Assembly (NCBI RefSeq): GCF_014698825.1
Contig: NZ_JACJTT010000028.1
Span: forward strand, 1-64,000
DNA: 64,000 bases
From: Richelia sinica FACHB-800
Lineage (GTDB): Bacteria; Cyanobacteriota; Cyanobacteriia; Cyanobacteriales; Nostocaceae
Direction of reading: 5' to 3'
The notes below the pieces were generated by a model that had not been told where the DNA came from, searched no databases, and saw nothing but the letters and a program-made list of their open reading frames with translations. How positions within the stretch are numbered: the stretch's first letter is position 1; each line of letters opens with the position of its first letter. Shown piece by piece: positions 36,001 through 44,900 of the stretch. The translations under genes and the position numbers were made by a program.

Positions 36001-37259
36001 TAAGTAGTATATTAAATCCTAATATAGCATCACCTGATCTAGAAGCTATAGATGTAGATTCCACAAATTCCGATTCTCCAACATCAAATACAGAAACAAA
36101 CGATAAAATAGCAAATATTAGGGAAATTATATTAATATTTTTTAGAGAAATTAGTGATTTTTTAGAAGGATGGATAGTTAAAAAATCGAAAAGAATTTTA
36201 GCTAAGTTCTTTAAATCTTGGAGTATGTTCTTTTTCAACGAAGTATCTGCAAAATTATCAGTTTATGCTGATGTAATTGTTTTGCAAGTTGACGGAAATA
36301 CCTATAAAGATTTTAAATGTCTCCAAATTATTGAGCATCATTCACATTGGATAAGTTCTTTAGCTATTACTCTAGATGGACAGAAACTTATTAGTTCTAG
36401 TTGGGACTACACAATCGGAATCTTTAATTTAAGTACATATAACATAATTAATGTATTAAGAAATCATACAGATGATTTTGAATGTATTGCTATTACTCCA
36501 GATGGACAAGAAATTATTAGTGCAGGTTGGGATGGTACTATTACGTTTTGGAATCTTAATAAAGGTTGTTTAATTAATGCTTATGATTTTTCATATAGAG
36601 TTGTATTGGTAGCAGTTACGCCAGATGGACAACACTTGATTAGTGGTGAATTTTCACAGATTGTAAAAATATGGGGTTTAAAAAACCAAGAAGTGATTCA
36701 TACTATAAAACCTCGTTCGGTTGATAATGATCATCCTTTTTATTGGCATAAATGTATTACTATAACTCCTGATTCACAAAGAGTAATAGTGGCCAGAAAG
36801 AAAATCGAAGTCTATGATATATACACTGGCAAATTACAGAGTATTATAGGAGGAGATTTAGGAGGTATTTATGCTTTAGCTATTACACCAGATGGAGGTA
36901 AACTCATCAGTAGCTATGATAAAAAAATTATAGTGTGGGATTTGACAACAAAGTCTCAAGAAATGATTCTAGTTTTAAATAGTTATGCTGACAGAAATAT
37001 TGATCTCGTAATTACTCCAGATGGACAAAGACTTGTATCATGTGGATTTAGAAATCATAACACCCCTGAATTAGATAATAAATCATTCATTGAAATATGG
37101 GATTTAAACAATGGTGAACGCATTCATTACATGCAAGAGTATACAACAGAACATAATTTGATTTATTGTTTAGCAATTACTCCAGATGGAAAAAGAATTG
37201 TTACTGGTTATCAGAATGGAACTATTAAAGTATGGGGAAATCCAATTCTCAATTCATAA
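33024..37259 (+). CDS. Giant WD40 / Ig-like / WD40 membrane-associated protein
   Basis: 1411 residues in an unusual order. 1-60: HEAT-like helices. About 80-290: WD40 repeats (HSHWVLSVAISPDCNTLVSG, then SADQTIKIWNL). About 296-360: two hydrophobic segments (VSIGLCILIAGKV and ILASGLFIFVAFLG). About 380-460: one or two degenerate WD blades. About 465-955: six Ig-like (Big-type) repeats of about 83 residues, each with a P-rich start, VKGLDQ.G and W..T.G.ID..G.F. About 968-990: another hydrophobic segment (FFLFLGIINLMLF). About 1103-1411: a second WD40 set with AITPDGQ. No enzyme motif was found. The split WD40 blades around membrane and Ig segments suggest a scaffold or receptor-like role. It is transcribed away from the transfer cluster. 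AT-rich codon use. Confidence 0.75.
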   Translation: MNTKINQVQHRLAIGNEQERLAALAELLEYGQQGFDCFMEHSLKDKSEKIQQSAYWILHGYNPYLKSCTEEGRNIYPTDTITCLAISPNNKIIVGGTWQKIWVWDLQTGEILYSLFGHSHWVLSVAISPDCNTLVSGSADQTIKIWNLTNGKLTKTLNGHSSWVNAVSISKDGNTLVSGSSDKTIKTWNLQSGQLNKTINEDGNLSSVLCLAISYDNKVIVGGCTNNKIVLCDLETGNIIRYLDEHNSWIQGIIITSDNQQLISASRNGEIKFWQVVSSSKDNSYKLNRRTFFIQGVIDIVSIGLCILIAGKVRTFFDYSSYISNQLLSILVRSIADILASGLFIFVAFLGRGIFGIVDDSSSNQLPIQSLESIRTDKYEMPIYALNDYPLNDHIFIFCHGTTIKVYSRNEKKIIYTLFEESSFIGALKISYDGQIIASAGNNWLRLWNFNTGKPLHPLKGLSYPRLSEIIIIQSSQEIFFRESHLFTVKGLDQNKREIDIDMNQVKWEATGGYIEKGLFTARRQEGNFEIKAIFGIFEVSLPIKIIEPPRITQLILYTTSLTLEFGQSQKIIGQILDQRGNIMPNETILWTEIAGGEIDKDGYFKAGYVPGNFELIAVVGSIRNIVNVQIIEPPKLNQLVMVSSTFNLFVKESFYFVVKGIDQYGNDITISQINWKASQGIIDNQGLYTAGNQEEKVIIQASVGDISTLVEVEIREPSRLTRIEISPPSMILLPGKSCYFSIKGYDQRHEEMSVNNITWRTTDGSIDKYGNFSTFDYQKGICQVSAKVSNLTVTAEVNVPVVLKGLAIYPQEIELQPEEEYQFTLIAFEQTGEPLNPENVIWKSTKGGNINDSGLLEVDYNTEPEITVSATIDNISVNAKVIILPVLKRLEITPDFVYLKPGEEKLFIVKGLDQFGKKIDPGEVYWKTTGGKIDQNGNFIISANNKQVILNSKVIVTSKSVFKYSRKKREFFLFLGIINLMLFKLISYEELISSILNPNIASPDLEAIDVDSTNSDSPTSNTETNDKIANIREIILIFFREISDFLEGWIVKKSKRILAKFFKSWSMFFFNEVSAKLSVYADVIVLQVDGNTYKDFKCLQIIEHHSHWISSLAITLDGQKLISSSWDYTIGIFNLSTYNIINVLRNHTDDFECIAITPDGQEIISAGWDGTITFWNLNKGCLINAYDFSYRVVLVAVTPDGQHLISGEFSQIVKIWGLKNQEVIHTIKPRSVDNDHPFYWHKCITITPDSQRVIVARKKIEVYDIYTGKLQSIIGGDLGGIYALAITPDGGKLISSYDKKIIVWDLTTKSQEMILVLNSYADRNIDLVITPDGQRLVSCGFRNHNTPELDNKSFIEIWDLNNGERIHYMQEYTTEHNLIYCLAITPDGKRIVTGYQNGTIKVWGNPILNS

Positions 37260-37413
37260 CTGTAGTTCAACAATATTTTGACCGTTGCATTCGTTACTCC
37301 TTGTTGATAAAAATGACTGTGGTTACAGATTAGAATAGTATCATTAATAGCTGAGGCTATTGAGTACGTAAGTAATAATTAATACTGCTTCTGTACCACC
37401 TTCGCCAATTTTA

Positions 37414-40400
37414 TCAGTTCAATTCTATATTCTGATTTCGATTGTGGTTTCTATGATTCGATATCTGCTGTTTACTATCTAATGATACTTGGGTTGAGTA
37501 TAGCGATCGCCCAGAAGACATCTGTGCTGATAACCGTTCCCTCTCTAAAACCATCTCCTCCAACTCACTCGCGGCTGCTTCTGACAGCGGAAATATCTCC
37601 TCACTCGTGTGAATATTCCCTCGGCAAATCGTCCGCTTATTCTCATTTCGCACAATAAAGTCACCACTACGCTGAACATAAGCCGTCCATTGTCCACCAA
37701 TCTTGAATTGCTCGATTTCTTTACTTGCAGATTGGTTGGCTATTCGCTGTTCATAGGTAATAGAAATTGCACCTACCAAATTATCAAACATTTCCTTGCG
37801 CCAAAATTCTCGGTGAACGGCTCGAAACTGACCAGCAGTATCCAATTTAGCTTCAGATTCTGGTAATGTTACCTCTGGCAACTGTATCGACTCAGGCTTA
37901 ACTTTCAGGACAACACTAGAATTATCTGGTTGCAAAGAAGCTGTAAATGTAGTTCCAACAGGTAACTTAGGACTATCAGGTGCAAAAGTGCCTAAATTTT
38001 TACCATCAATTTGTAATATAGGTGTCCCGTTGTAACGATAAAAATCTGGGTGTGATGCGGGTAACTCGAAAACGCCTACTTCCAAAATCACACTGCGCTT
38101 TTTCCATTGCTTACTCGCGAAATCCTCATCAGCAAAATCATTGTATTTGATACCCAACACCTTAATTTCATCAAACTGAAAATTCTCAAGTTGCTGGCAT
38201 ACCTCCTCAGTCAACAAGTTATACGCTAAAGCACCTACACCTGCTTCTTGACGTGATTCTGCCCAACAATGGTCAGTCGGCGGGATAATTCTTAAATCTC
38301 TGGGGATATCCAACACATCTAAATCGTTAACATTTTCGCCAAATTTAGCTGCTAATTTTGCCGCTACTTGAGGTGATAAATCTTTAAAAGCAAATTCAAT
38401 CACAGGTAATTGCGGATGAATTGTGGCATCAAACTCAATTTTCTTTCGCTCTAACGACTCCTTCCATTTGATAGCATTTTCACCAAACGGAACAGTCAAA
38501 ACATAAGTATCTCGTGGTAAAGCCGCACTAGGCAATTCATAATTATGCTCAAACGCAAACGTAATTTCCATTTGGGCTGCCAGTTGTAAACAATCTCTGC
38601 GGTGTCTATCTAATTCTGGACGAGTATGTTGCGTATGCCACAATGCTGCTGCACCTTCTACCCGTTCCTCTGGTGTGGTGAATAACTCATCAATTTCTGC
38701 GCGGTAGCTTTCGTAAAGCTTTCCCAATTCTTCATTGAACGCCTCTTTATCATCGCCTATCCGTTCTTTAATTTCCTCCCTCGCTTGCTGGAATCGAGTT
38801 TTTAATTCTTCCGCCCATTCCAAGGCATCTACAGATAATGTGTCTTTAGGAAACAAATAACGAAACTCATGCCTATCTCGGCTGCGAATCCGTGTTGGTT
38901 CCCACAAGGGATTGACTACTTCTCTAGCAATGACATTAATTGCACCAGGAGCATCTGCGGGCAGAGCAAAAGAGCGATAAAGCCGTTCGTCTTTTTTAAA
39001 GTCAAAAAAGTAACTCGGATGCGATTCTGACCATTGTTTGGCATCCGCTAATAAATTTGCACCATCAATTTCTTTGATGTCCTCTAATCTTTCCGCACTT
39101 TTGGGTGAATCTACTTCTACTTGCAATGCCTGAAACAGACGATTCAGCAGCTTTCTTTGTCGTCTAGCGAATCGTTGCGGATTTTCATCTGCGCGGGGCA
39201 TTGAGGACTGCACCCGCCCAATATTTGTTGCCACCAGCCCCACCTTATTTTGGTTGGCAACCGCAGCAATTTGCGATAAATCACGGTATTTCAAATTGCC
39301 TTCTGCATCTGTAATTTCCGTATATGGCACTTTCGGGCGCTGTTTCACTGGCTCAAATCTGCCTGGTTCACCAGCGCGGAGTGTTTCTTTGGCAATGTTG
39401 GGCAGTTTACTAGCTGGACTCACCATTAACTGGTCACCGTCAAAATCAGCTTGGTGGTATTCCTCAGCATCTTTGGGGTGAATCCAAACAACATTGCGGA
39501 TTTTCTTTAATTCTGGGTCGTGAATGTTGTGGTAGAGGCGGATATTGTCTGAGTTGACGATGGGGTAACGGGTGAGAATAACATCGCCTTCTGGTAGATG
39601 GGGTACGCAAATTGTGCCACGGGGCAAGCGATCGCATGGCATGGCCATACCGGAACTATGGCTGTATCCACTCTTAATCGCTAAGTCCCGCCATTGATTG
39701 GCAACATAATCAGTAGCAAACTTCCGAAATTTGGGGGTTTCAACTAATTGACCGTATTTATCGCTGCGGAGTAGAGAAATCCAGCGAGATTCCTGCACTT
39801 GCTGGTTCGTATCACCTTCTATTTCGTTAACTGCTTCTTCTGACAACTCTTGCTGCGCTTGTTGTTGTTTGTCGTATTGTTGAACAATGTATTTTGCCAG
39901 GGCTAATGGATTACGTTGTAACTCGGCGAGTGCTTGAGCTTTTTCTAGGGTCGGTTGGCTGAAATCTTCCTTGACTGCTGCTTCTGAGTACCAGATGGTA
40001 AACTGCCAACTGTTATCGTAGCTGGTAGCTTTGGCATTTCCTCGATTACCGATAACTGCTTGGGGAAATTCATATTCACCGCAAGGTATCAAATCTTGGA
40101 GGTGCGATTTTTTGATGCCTTTGATGGAGGAAATGTCCATAATGATGTCGTAGCCTTGAGCATCAGTTAATTTCGCATCTGGTAAAAAAGTGCCTTTGGC
40201 TAAAAAGCTAGTTTTCGGAGATTGGGAGTTATCAGTTTCAGCCCAGCATTTCATCCAAGCAAATCGAAATTGCAGGGGACAGTTGCGTTCTCCTCCCAGT
40301 TGTTTAGCCAGTCGAGGCGAAATCTTGCCGTGACAGTCACCCGTTTTGTCATCAGCGTACTGTGGGTCTGTAAAGTCCACGATTTTGATTCGTAAGTTAG

Positions 40401-40788
40401 TAAATATCTCTGAGCCTTTGTAGCAGTTGCTCACTAGTAAGGAACCATAGCGACAAGCAGTATCTGGTTCTGTAGCGAATAAACGGTTAATTTTTTTACG
40501 TAGAGAATCATCTGCGAAGTAATAGTTTTTGCCAGAACTAAAAGCTAACTTGCGGCGGATACCATCTTTAAATGTTCTGGTTTTTAGATGATTTGCGTCT
40601 GCATTTTTACTATCAATTTTCACCAAGAGTAGAGATTGCAACTCTTCCGGCTCGAATATTCGTGCTAACAGGGAATTTTTGATGATTTCTGGCTCGGATA
40701 AATATCTACCTCTGCCATTGTTGTAAGAGCCATCGAAGATAGGCACACCCAGAGCAGAATCTTCTAAAACTCTAGTAGTTAAATTCAT
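37414..40788 (-). CDS. RdRP/YonO-like two-barrel RNA polymerase homologue (candidate)
   Basis: 1124 residues from the ATG at 40788 (a TTG 18 codons earlier is less likely). The centre carries the catalytic loop of double-psi-beta-barrel polymerases: HQADFDGDQLMV, with DFDGD at 448-452 (39433-39447). It is preceded by VILTRYP (403-409), PEL and VVWIHPKD, in the same spacing as eukaryotic RNA-dependent RNA polymerases. Upstream, TGDCHGKISPRLAK (149-162), CPLQFRFAW (170-178) and AKGTFLPD (197-204) match the first-barrel pattern DGxGxIS, QxRxxG.KG. Downstream, NKVGLVATNIGR resembles the LGxIxxxH helix. A helical insert separates the barrels, and a long C-terminal part is unassigned. The enzyme would polymerise RNA as a single chain. 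DNA- or RNA-template use is unknown. Confidence 0.72.
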   Translation of the reverse strand: MNLTTRVLEDSALGVPIFDGSYNNGRGRYLSEPEIIKNSLLARIFEPEELQSLLLVKIDSKNADANHLKTRTFKDGIRRKLAFSSGKNYYFADDSLRKKINRLFATEPDTACRYGSLLVSNCYKGSEIFTNLRIKIVDFTDPQYADDKTGDCHGKISPRLAKQLGGERNCPLQFRFAWMKCWAETDNSQSPKTSFLAKGTFLPDAKLTDAQGYDIIMDISSIKGIKKSHLQDLIPCGEYEFPQAVIGNRGNAKATSYDNSWQFTIWYSEAAVKEDFSQPTLEKAQALAELQRNPLALAKYIVQQYDKQQQAQQELSEEAVNEIEGDTNQQVQESRWISLLRSDKYGQLVETPKFRKFATDYVANQWRDLAIKSGYSHSSGMAMPCDRLPRGTICVPHLPEGDVILTRYPIVNSDNIRLYHNIHDPELKKIRNVVWIHPKDAEEYHQADFDGDQLMVSPASKLPNIAKETLRAGEPGRFEPVKQRPKVPYTEITDAEGNLKYRDLSQIAAVANQNKVGLVATNIGRVQSSMPRADENPQRFARRQRKLLNRLFQALQVEVDSPKSAERLEDIKEIDGANLLADAKQWSESHPSYFFDFKKDERLYRSFALPADAPGAINVIAREVVNPLWEPTRIRSRDRHEFRYLFPKDTLSVDALEWAEELKTRFQQAREEIKERIGDDKEAFNEELGKLYESYRAEIDELFTTPEERVEGAAALWHTQHTRPELDRHRRDCLQLAAQMEITFAFEHNYELPSAALPRDTYVLTVPFGENAIKWKESLERKKIEFDATIHPQLPVIEFAFKDLSPQVAAKLAAKFGENVNDLDVLDIPRDLRIIPPTDHCWAESRQEAGVGALAYNLLTEEVCQQLENFQFDEIKVLGIKYNDFADEDFASKQWKKRSVILEVGVFELPASHPDFYRYNGTPILQIDGKNLGTFAPDSPKLPVGTTFTASLQPDNSSVVLKVKPESIQLPEVTLPESEAKLDTAGQFRAVHREFWRKEMFDNLVGAISITYEQRIANQSASKEIEQFKIGGQWTAYVQRSGDFIVRNENKRTICRGNIHTSEEIFPLSEAAASELEEMVLERERLSAQMSSGRSLYSTQVSLDSKQQISNHRNHNRNQNIELN

Positions 40789-41295
40789 TACTAGTAGTTG
40801 GCGAGAGAAGCAAAAAATTTTGATGTTTATCCTGGCATACAATTAGGTACAGCAAAATTGGCCAAGTGGACAATTTATTGGGTGTATAACAAACACAATT
40901 GATTGGTAATTAGCTCTGCTTGTAGACTTACCTTCCTCTAAGTAGATGTTGTTGTAGTAATGTCTGCGGTCAGTTTAGCGATCATACCTACGGCAGTGTA
41001 GGGTAGCTTGGCGTAAGCCAAAGCAAATCGCATGTCATAACGTGGTTTTTATCGGTCAGGACTTACGCATAGGCTACGAAAAATATGGGTTTGAGATTGC
41101 TTCCCTACGGTCGCAATGACGAAAATACGTTAATCGCGCGTAAGTCCTATTGGTTTTAAACGGTAAGTCAATAGTTTTGGGCTTATACGGTGTAATAAAG
41201 TTACATCAATTTTTGTTGGTGAATGTGTTTATTGAGAGAATACCTTTACTGTCCTAAATTATCTATACTGAAGTACAGAAGATAGTGTAGACATT
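40789..41295. other. Divergent intergenic region with a MITE-like repeat
   Basis: 507 bases between the polymerase-like gene and the RHH gene. It holds a 91-bp element with perfect 11-bp ends, AGGACTTACGC (41058-41068) and GCGTAAGTCCT (41138-41148), a repeat seen as single ends elsewhere (about 2475 and 15848). It also has cyanobacterial text near 40985-41030. Both promoters must lie here. Confidence 0.55.
41262..41291 (+). promoter_or_regulatory. Possible RHH operator
   Basis: TCTATACT (41262-41269) and AGTGTAGA (41284-41291) are a near-perfect inverted repeat ending four bases before the ATG of a ribbon-helix-helix protein. RHH regulators often repress their own gene from such sites. Inference only. 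Confidence 0.35.
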
Positions 41296-41901
41296 ATGAG
41301 TAAAGTTGAACGCGAATCAATAAACTTTAAACTGCCAAAACCTTTAGTGAATGCGCTAAGGGCTAAAGCCAGAGAAATGGAAACCACAGCCACCGATTTA
41401 GTTATCCAGGGACTAGACTATGTTCTCAATTTAACTCCTGAGCAGACAGGTAAACGTATAGAAAATCATCTAGAAAGTCGTCTACACCAAATTGAAACCG
41501 AGTTACAGAAGCTGACAACCAATATAGAAGCTCGTACAGAAAGAAGTGTAGAAAGTAAAGCAGGGCAAGACTCAAAGCGGTTGAGTAACTTAGAACAGAA
41601 CCTAGAAACACTAGCTAGGCGACTAGATATTTTGGAACGGGCGTTACTTGCTGGTAAATATGGTGGTTCCCAAAAACCTCGTCGCTCATCCTACCCATAC
41701 CAACAGCAAGAAGTAACAATTCAACCCTTTCCAGCCCAAAATTTAGCACAGCGTTTAGGCTTAACTGCATCTTCTCTATCTGCCGAAAGGGAAAAATTAA
41801 CCGCTCAAGAATTTATTAGTTGGACCAGAAACCGAGATCCCAGAGGTATAGGTTGGGAATACCACCCAGAAGATGATTTGTATCATCCATTGCAACAATA
41901 A
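41296..41901 (+). CDS. Ribbon-helix-helix / coiled-coil DNA-binding protein
   Basis: 201 residues. Residues 8-47 fit a ribbon-helix-helix fold (SINFKLPKPLVNALRAKARE, then TTATDLVIQGLDYVL). About 55-115 is a coiled coil (ENHLESRLHQIETELQKL, RRLDILERALL). The C-terminal 50 residues form a separate small domain (LAQRLGLTASSLSAEREKL, FISWTRNRDPRGIGWEY), an HTH-like module found in other cyanobacterial plasmid proteins. The plan resembles KfrA/partition-type or regulatory DNA-binding proteins that oligomerise on DNA. It is divergent from the polymerase-like gene and could control it. Confidence 0.6.
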   Translation: MSKVERESINFKLPKPLVNALRAKAREMETTATDLVIQGLDYVLNLTPEQTGKRIENHLESRLHQIETELQKLTTNIEARTERSVESKAGQDSKRLSNLEQNLETLARRLDILERALLAGKYGGSQKPRRSSYPYQQQEVTIQPFPAQNLAQRLGLTASSLSAEREKLTAQEFISWTRNRDPRGIGWEYHPEDDLYHPLQQ

Positions 41902-41999
41902 TCAAAGCATCAATATTGCTATATTAAAATTTATGTTTTCAGCAAATATCAAACCTATAAATCGCTATAATCACCACACAATCCAGCAGCAACGCAACT

Positions 42000-44900
42000 A
42001 TGAAAATTCTGCATGGAACCTGGATACCAGACCCAGAAACCGACTTTATTCAGTCAGGGTCATTTTATCTGTGGGTGGAAACACCTGTACTAAAAAACAA
42101 ACGCAATCATAAACAACAGATTCATCCTGGACATCTCCCCAAAGATGAATTACTGCAATTTTTAGTTCAAGAATTAGGAATTAAAGAACCATTACCCATA
42201 TTAAAGGAACGCATATCTGCTAAATATTTTGCACTGCCAACCTCCGATAATCAACCTTTACCCTCACCAGAATTAATTAAGTATCTAGAAATAGAAATTT
42301 ATGAAGCAGACACAGAATTTCAATATTGGCAAGTAGATTGTTATGAAACTTTAACTTCTATCAAAACTAAAACACCTGCAATTAATATTATTAGACTGCT
42401 CAACGACATCCATTTTTTAGCAATCAATAACCTCAGTGAAATTCAATTCGGTTCTGATTTATTATTCTGGTATCATTATACGCAATCATTTAAGCAAATA
42501 ATTCTCAAAGACCAATATATCCCAACTCTCAAATATCGACAGTTAGAATCTGCTCAAACTAAAAGCAAGAGTAAAGCCAAGAAACCAACTGCCCCAGAGT
42601 TTGAACTCCATACAGGTTGGGAAATAATTTCGGATCAGTATGAAACTAATATTCAAAAATATATTGAATATATGCCATTGATTTGTGTAGCAGGTTCAGC
42701 TACAAATAATGAAAGCATCGAATTTTTTGACCAAGAAACCCTATTACGGCACTTTTCTGAATCTATCCTCAATAATATAGTTACTCATACCCCTTCGACT
42801 GCTGCCTTTGACAAACAAATTACCAATTCCTTAGTCTACTATTGTTTTTATTCTCAACAGCACAATCCCCGCACAGCGAATGTAACTTTACAAGAATACA
42901 AACAATGGCAGACATGGAAAAGTAAAATTACTCGCTCCCAATCAGAATTACCATTTTATCTGTGCTTTCAACTTAATTCCCCTCCTGCTGAACAAATAGA
43001 TAACTGGGAAATGCAGTTTTTGGTGTCTAGTAAACAAGACCCTTCTCTGAAGTTAGCTTTAGCAGATTATTGGCCAATGAGTCCAAAAACTAAAACCAGT
43101 GTACAAAAGCAGTATGGTGAAAACTTTGAAACTAATTTGTTGTTGAATTTAGGATATGCAGCGCGGATGTATCCTCAATTATGGCAAGGATTAGAAACAG
43201 ATACTCCTGTGGGAATGCGACTAACATTAGAAGCAGCATTTGCATTTTTACAAGAAAGTGCTTGGGTGTTAGAAGATGCAGGTTTTAAAGTGATTGTCCC
43301 TGCTTGGTATACTCCTGCTGGTCGTCGTCGTGCTAAACTGCGACTCAAAGCTTCCGGTCGCAGTCGTTCCGCAACTAAGGGAGAAAACAAAAGTTATTTG
43401 GGTTTAAATTCTTTGGTGCAATATGAATATGAATTAGCAATTGGTGAGGAAGTTGTTACTAAACAAGAATGGGAACAATTAATTAATGCTAGAGCTAATT
43501 TAGTGCATTTTCGTGGTCAATGGATGGAATTAGACCGAGATAAAATGCAGCAGTTGCTAGAATTTTGGCAATCTCATGGTGAGGAAAAACCAGAGATGTC
43601 TGTCTTGGAATTTCTACAACGTCATGCAGAAGCTGGGGAAGATTGGGATATTGAACATGATGAAATTTTGTCAGATATGATGGTGAAACTACAAGATAAA
43701 AGTAGATTAGAACCAATTTCTGACCAATTAAATTTGCAAGGAAGTCTGCGAGAATATCAAAAGCGTGGTGTTGCTTGGTTAGAATATTTGGAACGGTTGG
43801 GTTTAAATGGCTGTTTAGCAGACGATATGGGTTTAGGCAAGTCGGTACAGGTAATTGCTAGACTTGTCCACGAGAGAGAGTCGCTTCTTGTTGAGGAGGA
43901 GATAGGGACATCGGAAGATGGGAGAAACAAGAGGGATGAAGAAGATAGAGGAAATAACAGATACCAGAAAGAGTCGCTTCCTGTTGAGGGAGAGATAGGG
44001 ACATCGGAAGATGAGAGAAACAAGAAGGATAAAGAAGATAGAGGAAATAAGAGATACAAAAAATCCCAAGAAGATAGAGGAAATGGGAGAGATGGGGAGA
44101 ATGTCAACAGTTCTCAAACATCTGTGTTACCAACATTATTAATTGCACCGACATCTGTAGTTGGTAACTGGCAAAAGGAAATTGCTAAGTTCGCACCTCA
44201 TCTTCAAAGTATGGTACATCACGGGAGCGATCGCATCCAAACTGTTCCCGAATTCAAAACCGCTTGTCAGCAGTATGATGTCATCATTACCTCTTTCACT
44301 TTAGCTCGCAAAGATGAAAAACTACTGCAAAGTATTGAATGGCAAAGAATTGTTTTAGATGAAGCACAAAATATCAAAAATCCTAAAGCTGCACAAACCA
44401 AAGCTATTCTCAAACTTGCTGCTAAACACCGACTAGCTTTAACAGGAACTCCTGTGGAAAACCGTTTGTTAGATTTATGGTCAATTTTTAACTTTCTCAA
44501 TCCTGGTTACTTAGGTAAAGAAGCCCAGTTTCGCAAATCTTTTGAAGTCCCCATTCAAAAAGATAACGACAGAGTAAAATCTACTACGCTGAAGAAATTA
44601 GTCGAACCTTTGATTTTACGTCGAGTTAAAACAGACAAATCTATTATCAACGATTTACCAGATAAAGTTGAACAAAAACTCTACACCAATCTGACTAAAG
44701 AACAAGCATCTTTATATGAAGTAGTCGTTAAAGATGTAGAAGAGAAATTACAAACAGCCGAAGGAATTCAACGCAAAGGTTTAATTCTTTCCACTCTGAT
44801 GAAATTAAAGCAGATTTGTAACCATCCTGCTCAATTTTTACAAGATAACAGCGAATTTTCTCCCGAACGTTCTCACAAACTCAGTCGCTTAGTAGAAATG

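Noticed and set aside
37414-40788. Reading the DFDGD protein as a plasmid copy of cellular RpoC
   Set aside because: Flanking motifs and spacing fit the RdRP/YonO branch better, the zinc-binding and other RpoC blocks were not seen, and barrel-one motifs are in the same chain.
43757-44117. Minus-strand ORFs over the SNF2 insert
   Set aside because: Ser/Pro/Phe/Leu-rich antisense of purine-rich repeats; no gene features.
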